From assembly GCA_023701085.1 (NCBI GenBank), contig JAMPXR010000140.1:1-6601 (forward strand): 6,601 nt of DNA, read 5' to 3'. This document shows, in pieces, positions 1 to 5,895 of this stretch (position 1 is its first letter; every line of letters starts with the position of its first letter). The translations under genes were made by a program, and so were the position numbers. Source of the DNA: Ramlibacter sp. (GTDB taxonomy: Bacteria; Pseudomonadota; Gammaproteobacteria; Burkholderiales; Burkholderiaceae_C). The notes beneath the pieces were generated by a model. That model made no database searches, was not told the DNA's origin, and worked only from the letters and a program-made list of their open reading frames with translations.

Positions 1-1133
1 GGGAAGTCCGGCTTGTAGATGCGCAGGTTCTGCTGGTATTCGATCTGCAGCTTGGCCCGCTGCTCCTTGTAGGCCTGGATGGTCTTGTTCTCGACCACGG
101 GCGCCACGTTGTCCGGGCTGCGCTTGATCTCGGCGAACAGGGCCTCGACCTTGATGCGTTCCTGCTCGGCCTTCGAGAGTGCGGCCGCGTAGTCGGTATA
201 GGTCTGGTTGATGACGTTGGTTTTTTCGTCCAGCGTCAGGATCTGCTTGTCCTGCGCGTACTGATTGAGCCTTCGCTCGGACTCTTCGAGCTTGGCCTTG
301 ATCTGCTTGATCTGGTCTTCCAGGAAGGTCTTCGCGTAGGTGGAGCCCTCCATGCGGCGCTCCAGCCCCATGGCGATGTAGGACTGCACGGTGGTATTGG
401 CGATGCGCGCGGCCAGGTCCGGGCTGGTGTTGTTGACGTGCAGCTTGATGAGGCGCGAGCTTCGCACCGGTTCCACCGTCAGCGCCTTGAGGAAGCTGCG
501 CACGACGGTGTCGCGGCCCAAGACTTCCGCGTTGCGGGTGTTCGGCGTGGTGAACTTGTCATAGCCCGAAAACAGGCGGTCGAGGAAGCCCTTGCCTTCC
601 CCGTCGGATTTGCCGTCGGCGCTCTCCGGGGCGGCGGCGGAGTCGGCCCCTTCCGCCGGCGCCGCGGGTTTGGATTGATCCAGCCGCAGTTCGTCGATGA
701 CGCGCTCGGCCAGCGACCGGCTTTTCAGCAGTTCGTATTGCGTCTTGAGCGACATCGCTTCGTCGACGTAGCCTTGCTCCTGGTCGGCGTCGTTGTTGAA
801 GCTGACCACGCGGGGCGCCACCCGTTCGATCTGCAAGGTGACGGTGGACCGGTAGACCGGGGTGCTGAGGAAGGTGCGGATGGCGGCGGCGGCGCAAGCC
901 AGCAGGATCACCGTGAGCAGAGTCCACTTGTGCTTCAGGACGATGCGCAGCAGTTCTGTCAGCGTGAGCGAATCGTCGGCGGCCTGCTCCTCCTGCTGGC
1001 GCTCCACCGCTGTTTGCAACTGGTAAGGCTGATGCAGCGCAACCGCGTGATTGGGGTGGGGCGGCTCGCCCGGCACGGACTGCAAGTGTTGGCGATTGGA
1101 CATGGGGGCGAATCGGTTGGTGCGAGTCGACAT
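1..1133 (-). CDS. Polysaccharide chain-length determinant, GumC/Wzz type (3' end outside window)
   Basis: Inner-membrane co-polymerase expected to set EPS chain length and to connect the Wzy polymerase to the outer-membrane export protein. Only the first 377 codons are present; the gene leaves the window at the left edge. With the ATG at 1133, the cytoplasmic N-terminus contains the motif LTLTELLRIVLKHKW (about residues 56-70). It is followed by a membrane segment (about 70-88) and the Wzz domain start (TPVYRSTVTLQIER). A long periplasmic helical/coiled-coil part (about 265-335) ends in YQQNLRIYKPDF, which is the typical LxxYKPxFP stretch of GumC-like proteins. Residues about 154-182 are a Pro/Ala/Asp/Gly-rich, probably disordered insertion. 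The start is uncertain: ATG 1133 and in-frame ATG 1103 both lack a good Shine-Dalgarno (SD) site. I prefer 1133 because it lies 30 bp after the OPX stop and has a short GGA before it. Whether a C-terminal tyrosine kinase domain is fused cannot be seen. Confidence 0.9.
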   Translation of the reverse strand, partial: MSTRTNRFAPMSNRQHLQSVPGEPPHPNHAVALHQPYQLQTAVERQQEEQAADDSLTLTELLRIVLKHKWTLLTVILLACAAAAIRTFLSTPVYRSTVTLQIERVAPRVVSFNNDADQEQGYVDEAMSLKTQYELLKSRSLAERVIDELRLDQSKPAAPAEGADSAAAPESADGKSDGEGKGFLDRLFSGYDKFTTPNTRNAEVLGRDTVVRSFLKALTVEPVRSSRLIKLHVNNTSPDLAARIANTTVQSYIAMGLERRMEGSTYAKTFLEDQIKQIKAKLEESERRLNQYAQDKQILTLDEKTNVINQTYTDYAAALSKAEQERIKVEALFAEIKRSPDNVAPVVENKTIQAYKEQRAKLQIEYQQNLRIYKPDF

Positions 1134-1163
1134 CGTCCGGCACGCGCCGGATTCGGGATCGGC

Positions 1164-1985
1164 TCAGCGGAATACGGAGAACGGGTTGAAGGAATCGATC
1201 ACGTCGCGGAACAGCGAATCCCGCAGGATCCTCCGGTTCGCGTCGCGCTGGACCACGATCAGGTCGTCGCCCTTGATGTCGGGGTCTGCGCTCTTGCCCG
1301 CGCGGATCTGGTCCACGTCGAACACCGCGACCTGGCGCACGCCGCTTTCGTTGACGCGGAACAGCATGACCTCGTTCGAATTGGCGATCTGCCCGAACCC
1401 GCCCGCCAGTGCCAGCGCGCGCAGCAGCGTGATCTGGCCGGTGAGCGGATAGATGCCGGGCTTCATCACGGCGCCATCGACCGTGATGCGCTCGGTGGTG
1501 AATTCCTTGATGAAGACGGAGACCTGCGGGTTCTGCAGGTACTTTTCGCTGTACTTCGCCGCGATGTGCGCTTCGGCCTGCTGCGCCGTCAGGCCCGCCA
1601 CGATGATCGGCCCGATCAGGGGCAGCGAAACGGCGCCCGCGGCGTTCACGCGCACGGTGCGCTTGTTGTTGTCCTTGTCGAGGTCGAGCACCTCGACTTC
1701 GAGCAGGTCGTTGGGGCCGACACGGTAGTCCTTGCCCAGGCTGACGATGGGGACCGCGATGTTCTGCGCGGCCGGCGCCGCCTGCGGGCTGGCCTGCGTC
1801 GCTTCAGCGGCTTGACCGGGAGCGGGCGCTACCGGACGGAACGCGCCGGCCCGCGGGTCGATCGGCTGCCCGATGGGCGCGCTGCCGACCGTCGTGAATG
1901 CCGGCGCATTTTGCGCCAAGGAAACCGTCGAAACAGCCAATGTGGCCACGAATGCAACAGCGGCGAAAATTCTTGGCGCACACAT
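1164..1985 (-). CDS. Polysaccharide export outer-membrane (OPX) protein, Wza/GumB type
   Basis: Periplasmic/outer-membrane component that carries the finished exopolysaccharide out of the cell, working with the chain-length protein encoded just downstream. The 273-aa product starts with a signal peptide (hydrophobic core about residues 7-22, likely signal peptidase I cleavage after SLA at 24). A Pro/Ala-rich linker follows (about 36-76). The Poly_export domain (about 84-160) opens with DYRVGPNDLLEVEV, and a SLBB domain (about 165-245) carries ITVDGAVMKPGIYPL. The C-terminus is short, ending in FNPFSVFR. There is no lipobox cysteine near the cleavage site, and the protein is about 100 residues shorter than E. 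coli Wza (379 aa). It therefore resembles short GumB-like OPX proteins without a clear outer-membrane helix. An in-frame TAA 12 nt upstream fixes ATG 1985 as the first possible ATG; the SD is poor. It is the first gene of the EPS operon. Confidence 0.93.
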   Translation of the reverse strand: MCAPRIFAAVAFVATLAVSTVSLAQNAPAFTTVGSAPIGQPIDPRAGAFRPVAPAPGQAAEATQASPQAAPAAQNIAVPIVSLGKDYRVGPNDLLEVEVLDLDKDNNKRTVRVNAAGAVSLPLIGPIIVAGLTAQQAEAHIAAKYSEKYLQNPQVSVFIKEFTTERITVDGAVMKPGIYPLTGQITLLRALALAGGFGQIANSNEVMLFRVNESGVRQVAVFDVDQIRAGKSADPDIKGDDLIVVQRDANRRILRDSLFRDVIDSFNPFSVFR

Positions 1986-2144
1986 CGTTTCATTTTAGCT
2001 CGGCAGGAAGGAAAGCAAGCGCTTTCGCAGAGCGGTGCGGGGTCTCTGAAACCAGGGTTGTGCAAACCACACAACTTTGGCCGCGACGCACGGCCCGCCG
2101 TTACAACTTGGTCGCACGAAAGTGCGCGTGCGGCTTGTTGCGCA
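1986..2144 (-). promoter_or_regulatory. Dyad-rich control region of the EPS operon
   Basis: This 159-bp gap separates the ViaA stop from the OPX start. Read on the minus strand it contains, in order: a hairpin CGCAC-TTTC-GTGCG (2113-2126); an AAGTTGT copy (2103-2109); the inverted repeat GGCCG-N7-CGGCC (2079-2095); a second AAGTTGT copy (2071-2077), 32 bp from the first; a 19-bp palindrome GTTGTG-N7-CACAAC (2057-2075); an imperfect palindrome GGTTTC-A-GAGACC (2041-2053); and a 16-bp palindrome GAAAGC-N4-GCTTTC (2011-2026). A TAAAAT box follows at 1992-1997. The repeats are read directly. Their role as operators or as terminators of the upstream operon is inference; no hairpin here is followed by a T-tract. 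Confidence 0.5.
1992..1997 (-). promoter_or_regulatory. Possible -10 box (TAAAAT) of the OPX gene
   Basis: TAAAAT matches the sigma70 -10 consensus in five of six positions. A weak -35 candidate, TTGCTT, lies 15 bp upstream, inside the GAAAGC-N4-GCTTTC palindrome. If used, transcription would begin within a few bases of the OPX ATG at 1985, giving an essentially leaderless mRNA. That would fit the poor SD at this gene. The hexamer is observed; its use is inferred, and it could be chance. Confidence 0.3.
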
Positions 2145-3686
2145 TCATGTCTTCGGCGCGGCCGGCCCGCCTGCCACCGCCTTCGCCGCTTCGGCGCCAG
2201 ACACCGTGGCCTCGCGGTTCGCCGGGGTGCGAAGCGCGCCGGGGAAATAGGTCGCGGTCAGGCTGCGGGTTTCGCCGGGTAATTCCGTTTCGCCTGAGCC
2301 GTAGCGGCGCCAGTCCCGCATCCAGTAGATGTCGTCGGCGATTTCCAGGAAGCCCAGCGTCTCGCGGTCGCCGATCAGGATGCCCTGGATGCGCAGGCCC
2401 AGGTCTTCCTTGGCGCGCTGGATCTGCGCGGCCACGGCTGGCGTGGCGCCGAACTCACCGTCGGACGCGATGAGCAGGTCGGCGAGCTGCCAGTGGCGCT
2501 CACCCAGCTTGTCCAGCGCGCGCTCCAGCGGCCCGGACACGTCGGTGCCGCCGCGAAAGGTCTGGCCCATGAATTCGGCCAGGCGCACGATGCTCTCGCT
2601 TTCCACGGCCAGTTCGGTTTCGACGATCTCCTCGGGCCCGGAAAACGCGAACAAATGGCAGGCGCGCCGCTGCGCGTGCGCGGTGCGAACGGCTTCCAGC
2701 ACCACCGCCTTGGCCACCGCCTCCGCGCCGCCTTGCATCGAGCCGGACGTGTCCACGCAGACCAGCATCGGTCCCATCTCCAGGCGCTTGTCCGGAACGC
2801 GCCGTGAGCTCGGGCGCCAGGTGGGCGCGAGTTCGTTCACCACGTCGGGCATGCGGTCGTCGTCTTCGTAACTCAGCAGCGTGCGTTCGGCATGGCGCGC
2901 ATGCCAGACCATGCGCAGGCGCGGATGCAGCAGCAGCATCGCCTCGGCCGGCAGCATGCGCGCCACCCGCCCGGACCGGCGCACGCCCAGTGTTTCGCCG
3001 GGAAAGTCGGGCACCTGCACGATCCGCTCGACCGGGCGCAGCGCCAGGTGCTCTTCCATGATGCGCACCTCGCTCGCGTTCGACGCGTCGGGCTCGTCGG
3101 TGACGCGCGCGCGCCCGAGCTGGCGCACGATGCGCGCCAGTTCCGGCAGGGCATCGATCAAGCGCCGGGCACGCACCACCTCTTGCCAGCTGCCGCTGCG
3201 CAGCAGCCCGCGCATCATGTCCCAGCGGGTGTTCTTCACCAGGTCGCCGTGTTCGCCGAAGATCGCCCTCAGCTCGTCGATGGTGCCGCAGCGCTCTTTC
3301 CATTCCGCGGCAAAGGCGTCCAGCGCCAGCGCCCGGGCCGCTTCAGCGTCGGCTCCGCGATCCATGTAGTCGACGATCATGTCCAGGTGAAAGCACAGCG
3401 AGCGCAGCGCCGAGTCGGTCAAGTCCGCGTCGCCGGCGCAGTGGCGCGGCAGTTCGAGCTGTTCGAGCGTTTGCGCCAGCGGCCCGGCGAGCGCCTGCGG
3501 CGGCCAATCGTCGTTGGGCGTGGCGCGGCCTTCCAGCAGCGTTTCGCGCAGCCGTGCGATGCCGGGCAGGCGCGACGCGAGCCGGCCCTGCGAATGAACC
3601 AGGCTCCACAGCCACAGGCCGCGCGGCAGGCGGTCCAGGGGCGCGAGCGGCGCCTCCAGGCGCTCGTAGAGCAGGCTGACAGGCAA
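2145..3686 (-). CDS. viaA: ViaA-like VWA domain protein, partner of RavA
   Basis: Cytoplasmic VWA protein predicted to bind and stimulate the MoxR/RavA ATPase encoded immediately upstream. In E. coli the RavA-ViaA pair is linked to the lysine decarboxylase LdcI, respiratory complex I and aminoglycoside sensitivity. The product has 513 residues against 483 in E. coli ViaA. Its helical N-terminal part contains a stretch resembling the ViaA core (about 155-192, RWDMMRGLLRSGSW and PELARIVRQLGRAR). The C-terminal VWA domain (about 306-460) has a complete MIDAS metal site: DTSGS at 312-316, RGGTD with T381, and SDG with D409. The tail after about 465 is low complexity. The start is TTG at 3686, preceded by GGGGA (3691-3695) at a 4-nt spacing. 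An in-frame TGA, the stop of ravA, lies just before it, so the protein cannot start further upstream. Confidence 0.88.
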   Translation of the reverse strand: MPVSLLYERLEAPLAPLDRLPRGLWLWSLVHSQGRLASRLPGIARLRETLLEGRATPNDDWPPQALAGPLAQTLEQLELPRHCAGDADLTDSALRSLCFHLDMIVDYMDRGADAEAARALALDAFAAEWKERCGTIDELRAIFGEHGDLVKNTRWDMMRGLLRSGSWQEVVRARRLIDALPELARIVRQLGRARVTDEPDASNASEVRIMEEHLALRPVERIVQVPDFPGETLGVRRSGRVARMLPAEAMLLLHPRLRMVWHARHAERTLLSYEDDDRMPDVVNELAPTWRPSSRRVPDKRLEMGPMLVCVDTSGSMQGGAEAVAKAVVLEAVRTAHAQRRACHLFAFSGPEEIVETELAVESESIVRLAEFMGQTFRGGTDVSGPLERALDKLGERHWQLADLLIASDGEFGATPAVAAQIQRAKEDLGLRIQGILIGDRETLGFLEIADDIYWMRDWRRYGSGETELPGETRSLTATYFPGALRTPANREATVSGAEAAKAVAGGPAAPKT

Positions 3687-3690
3687 GGCG

Positions 3691-3695
3691 TCCCC
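3691..3695 (-). promoter_or_regulatory. Ribosome binding site supporting the TTG start of viaA
   Basis: GGGGA on the minus strand ends 4 nt before TTG 3686 and lies between the ravA stop and the viaA start. It supports the unusual start codon because no ATG or GTG occurs between the in-frame TGA (3699-3701) and this point. Confidence 0.5.
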
Positions 3696-3698
3696 GCG

Positions 3699-5111
3699 TC
3701 AGACGGGAACGGTGGACACCGCCACCGGCTCGGGCAGGCTGCCCGGGTCCACCTGCCCGCGCGGCAGCGACAGGAAGGCGTCGCGCGCGGCCAGGGCGCG
3801 TGCCCGCAGCGCCTCGATGGCTTGCGCCGTGCCGGCAAGGTTCGCGTCGGCCTGCGCCGCGAACTCGCGGTCCATCCAGAGGCTCTGGGCGGTGTAGGCG
3901 GCGAGCTCGACGCGGCGCGCCGCGATGGCTTGGGCGTAGCCCCCGATCCGGTCGACCAGTTCGTCGACCTGGCGCACTCGCGCCGCGATGTGCGTGTCGC
4001 CATACAGCCGGCGGCGGCGGAAGCTCATGCGCGTGGCCTGGCTGGCGCCCTTGGCGTCGTTCACGCTGGCATCGAGCTCGCTGCTGAAGCGCAGCCGTCC
4101 GCTGTCGTCGTAGTCCAGGTCCTCGGCTTCCTGTTCGATCTTCGCCTGCGCTTCGAAGGCCTCCACGACGCGGGTCAACAGCGGGGGCGCCATGGCGGCG
4201 TCCAGCCCGAGGCGGCCGGTCAGCCATGCCTGGATGGCCGACTGCTGCTCGGAGCCGGGCGCCACGCACCAGGGCAGCAGCCACAAGTCCCACAGCGCCA
4301 GCGCCGTGCGGCCTTCGCTGGCGGCGGCCACCTTGAGCAGCCAGGCAACCTTGACCCAGCGCCGGTCGGACACGTAGGCCTGTTCGCCCGCGAGCTTGCC
4401 GCGCAGCTCGGCCAGCAGGCCCGCCACCTCGGCGGGCATTTGGACGGCGGCGCTGGCGGTGGTCAAGGCCAGCAGGTCGGGATCGCCGAGCTGGTCGTTC
4501 GCGGACGGCTGTGCATCGGCGCCATCCAGGGCCAGCAGGCTGCGGAAGCCCGCCGCCGACACGGGGCCGACGGGCAGGCGCATCAGGAAACGGTCGAAGA
4601 AGGCCTCGCCCACCGCGTCGGCGGGAACCTCGTTGGTGGCGCCTATGGCGCTGATCAGCGGGCAGCGTTCGCGCCCGGCCCCGTTGTCGAATTCACGCTC
4701 GTTCAGCAGTGTCAGCAGCGCATTGAGGATGGCGCTGTTGGCCTTGAACACCTCGTCGATGAAGGCGATGGTGGCCTGCGGCAGGAAGCCCGCCGTCATG
4801 CGCTCGTAGCGGTCCTGCTCCAGGGCGGAGATGGACAGCGGCCCGAACAGCTCCTCGGGGACCGTGAAGCGGGTCAGCAGGCGCTCGAAGTAGCGCGCCC
4901 CGGCAAATGCCAGGTGCAAGCGCCGCGCCAGCTCGCTCTTGGCCGTGCCGGGCGGGCCGACCAGCAGCGTGTGTTCGCCGGCCAGCGCTGCCAGGAATGC
5001 CAGGCGCACGATGCGGCCGCGTTCGATGAGGCCCGCCTCCAGACAGTCGAGCAGGCAGGCCAAGCGTGGGCGCAGATCGAGAGCGGGCGTGCCTTGCCGT
5101 GCTTTGTTCAT
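3699..5111 (-). CDS. ravA: RavA-type MoxR family AAA+ ATPase
   Basis: Cytoplasmic hexameric AAA+ ATPase of the MoxR group, thought to act as a chaperone or remodeller together with its VWA partner. The 470-aa product is close to E. coli RavA (498 aa). The AAA+ module occupies about residues 15-265: Walker A GPPGTAKS (52-59), the RavA signature FTVPEELFGPLSISAL (82-97), Walker B IAFIDE (115-120), sensor 1 in GATNE (N160), a likely arginine finger in FFDRF (R174), and a sensor-2-like SDRRW (248-252). A helical C-terminal half (about 310-450) contains an acidic/basic stretch (about 326-370), in the position of the RavA C-terminal accessory domain. The ViaA gene begins 12 nt after the stop, so the two are an operon. 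ATG 5111 is not preceded by a recognisable SD; a different start is possible, but Walker A spacing from this ATG suits the family. RavA rather than generic MoxR is supported by both the motif and the partner. Confidence 0.9.
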   Translation of the reverse strand: MNKARQGTPALDLRPRLACLLDCLEAGLIERGRIVRLAFLAALAGEHTLLVGPPGTAKSELARRLHLAFAGARYFERLLTRFTVPEELFGPLSISALEQDRYERMTAGFLPQATIAFIDEVFKANSAILNALLTLLNEREFDNGAGRERCPLISAIGATNEVPADAVGEAFFDRFLMRLPVGPVSAAGFRSLLALDGADAQPSANDQLGDPDLLALTTASAAVQMPAEVAGLLAELRGKLAGEQAYVSDRRWVKVAWLLKVAAASEGRTALALWDLWLLPWCVAPGSEQQSAIQAWLTGRLGLDAAMAPPLLTRVVEAFEAQAKIEQEAEDLDYDDSGRLRFSSELDASVNDAKGASQATRMSFRRRRLYGDTHIAARVRQVDELVDRIGGYAQAIAARRVELAAYTAQSLWMDREFAAQADANLAGTAQAIEALRARALAARDAFLSLPRGQVDPGSLPEPVAVSTVPV

Positions 5112-5272
5112 GGGGAAATGATGCCACGCGGCGCGGCGCGCGTTGCATGAGCCCGCGGGCTTGCGGGTTCGGAAAACCCGAGTGAAATGCAGGTGTGCTG
5201 GCGAACCCGGTTTGGAGGCGCTAAAGTGGTGCAGCGGCGATTTTCCGATGAACTTTGCGAAGGAGTCCTCGA
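5112..5272. promoter_or_regulatory. Divergent intergenic region between ravA and the YdcH-family gene
   Basis: These 161 bp must hold the promoters of both divergent genes. They contain the palindrome GCCCGCGGGC (5151-5160) and a hairpin CGGGTT-CGGAA-AACCCG (5164-5180). A further AACCCG copy (5194-5199) could compete for the CGGGTT arm. A weak plus-strand sigma70 candidate is TTGCGG (5161-5166) with TGAAAT (5183-5188), 16 bp apart. I see no convincing promoter for ravA. Confidence 0.35.
5260..5265 (+). promoter_or_regulatory. Strong ribosome binding site of the YdcH-family gene
   Basis: AAGGAG lies 7 nt before ATG 5273. It decides the start: the in-frame TTG at 5255 would place this SD inside the coding sequence, so ATG 5273 is preferred. 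Confidence 0.8.
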
Positions 5273-5506
5273 ATGTTTCCAGAGTATCGTGAGTTGATGG
5301 ATGAGCTGAAAAGCGCGGACAGTCGTTTCCTGGGCCTGGTCGAAAGGCATTCCGCCCTGGACCAGAAAGTCAGGAATCTCGAATGCCACGCCGAATTGGG
5401 CACTCACGAGGAAATCGAGACACTCAAGAAGGAAAAATTGCGGATCAAGGATCAGGTGTTCGCCATGGTCAAGAAGGCGAACGCCACGCGCATGACCTCA
5501 GCCTGA
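5273..5506 (+). CDS. YdcH family (DUF465) small protein
   Basis: A 77-aa soluble, almost wholly helical protein of unknown function. It starts MFPEYRELMDELKSAD and includes GLVERHSALDQKVRNLE (about 21-37) and GTHEEIETLKKEKLRIKDQV (about 43-62). This is the pattern of the YdcH/DUF465 family: short antiparallel coiled-coil proteins of about 70-80 residues, in which the HxxLDxxI/V and LKKxKLxLKD motifs are conserved. The family is widespread in proteobacteria and no biochemical role is firmly established. It is the only plus-strand gene in the window and has the best ribosome binding site. It is divergent from ravA and convergent with the VanZ-like gene, and its last 9 bp overlap that gene's 3' end. 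Confidence 0.9.
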   Translation: MFPEYRELMDELKSADSRFLGLVERHSALDQKVRNLECHAELGTHEEIETLKKEKLRIKDQVFAMVKKANATRMTSA

Positions 5507-5863
5507 AGTCGGCGCGACTTTGAGCAGGCGCCGCAGCAGCAGCGCCGCCTGCCAGCCCGCCAGCAGCCCGACGCCGTCGGCCAGCAGGTCCAGCGTCTCG
5601 GCGGAGCGGTAGGGCACCAGCGCCTGCAGCAGCTCGAGCAGCGCGCCGTAGGCCAGCAGTCCCAGCAACACGTTCCTGGCGCGTCCGGGCCAGGACCAGC
5701 ACCCGAGAATCGCCAAGGCCGCGAAAGCCAGCGCGTGGTTCGCCTTGTCCCAGGGCATGGCGGGAATGTGGGAGGGCACGGGCAGCAGCGCCAGCACCAG
5801 CACGCCCAGGAGGCACAGCACGAAGGCCCATCGTCGGGCGAGCAAGGTCCAGGGTCGAGCCAT
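5498..5863 (-). CDS. VanZ-like integral membrane protein
   Basis: A 121-aa protein with about four hydrophobic segments (roughly 11-30, 42-58, 62-82, 91-111). It carries the VanZ-like family pattern: PWDKANHALAFAAL (D39, K40, H43), then E77-x2-Q80-x3-P84-x-R86, then LDxxAD (D92, D96) followed by a glycine. Enterococcal VanZ gives low-level teicoplanin resistance by an unclear mechanism. Small proteobacterial members have no assigned reaction and are often found near envelope polysaccharide genes, so antibiotic resistance should not be inferred. ATG 5863 is chosen because the protein then begins just before the first membrane segment. An in-frame GTG at 5872 is an alternative, and neither has a clear SD. 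It follows the response regulator by 32 bp on the same strand and is probably co-transcribed with it. Confidence 0.85.
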   Translation of the reverse strand: MARPWTLLARRWAFVLCLLGVLVLALLPVPSHIPAMPWDKANHALAFAALAILGCWSWPGRARNVLLGLLAYGALLELLQALVPYRSAETLDLLADGVGLLAGWQAALLLRRLLKVAPTSG

Positions 5864-5895
5864 GGTGCGCACTATCGCATATCGCAAATCGCACC
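5864..5895 (-). repeat. Tandem heptamers flanked by an inverted repeat, between regulator and VanZ-like gene
   Basis: The 32-bp spacer is bounded exactly by GGTGCG (5864-5869) and CGCACC (5890-5895), a perfect 6-bp inverted repeat. Partly overlapping the right arm are three tandem 7-bp units at 5873-5893: TATCGCA, TATCGCA, AATCGCA on the plus strand. In the transcript the arms could pair just before the VanZ start codon. The structure is observed; any role in translation is inferred. Confidence 0.6.

Noticed and set aside
2079..2126. Rho-independent terminator after viaA
   Set aside because: The hairpins at 2113-2126 and 2079-2095 have short stems and no T-tract on the minus strand; they are listed only as dyads.
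438..2282. A 614-codon open frame on the plus strand across the EPS genes
   Set aside because: It is antisense to two well-supported genes. Its product is rich in R, H, Q and G without family motifs, as expected for a shadow frame in GC-rich DNA.
2145..5111. MoxR-VWA pair as part of an anti-phage defence system
   Set aside because: The motifs fit the housekeeping RavA/ViaA pair, and no nuclease, protease or other defence effector is nearby.
2892..5150. A 752-codon open frame on the plus strand opposite ravA and viaA
   Set aside because: It is the antisense frame of genes with complete AAA+ and VWA motifs. Its composition is of the same shadow type, with no recognisable domain.
5190..5217. 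A possible sigma54 promoter (TGGCGA ... TTTGGA) before the YdcH-family gene
   Set aside because: The -12 element lacks the required GC, so the match is too weak.
5506..5520. Bidirectional terminator between the convergent genes
   Set aside because: AAGTCG-GCG-CGACTT has a 6-bp stem with a 3-nt loop and no T-run on either side.
5498..5863. Glycopeptide resistance gene vanZ
   Set aside because: Only the broad VanZ-like fold is supported; there are no other van genes, and such proteins are common in Gram-negative genomes.
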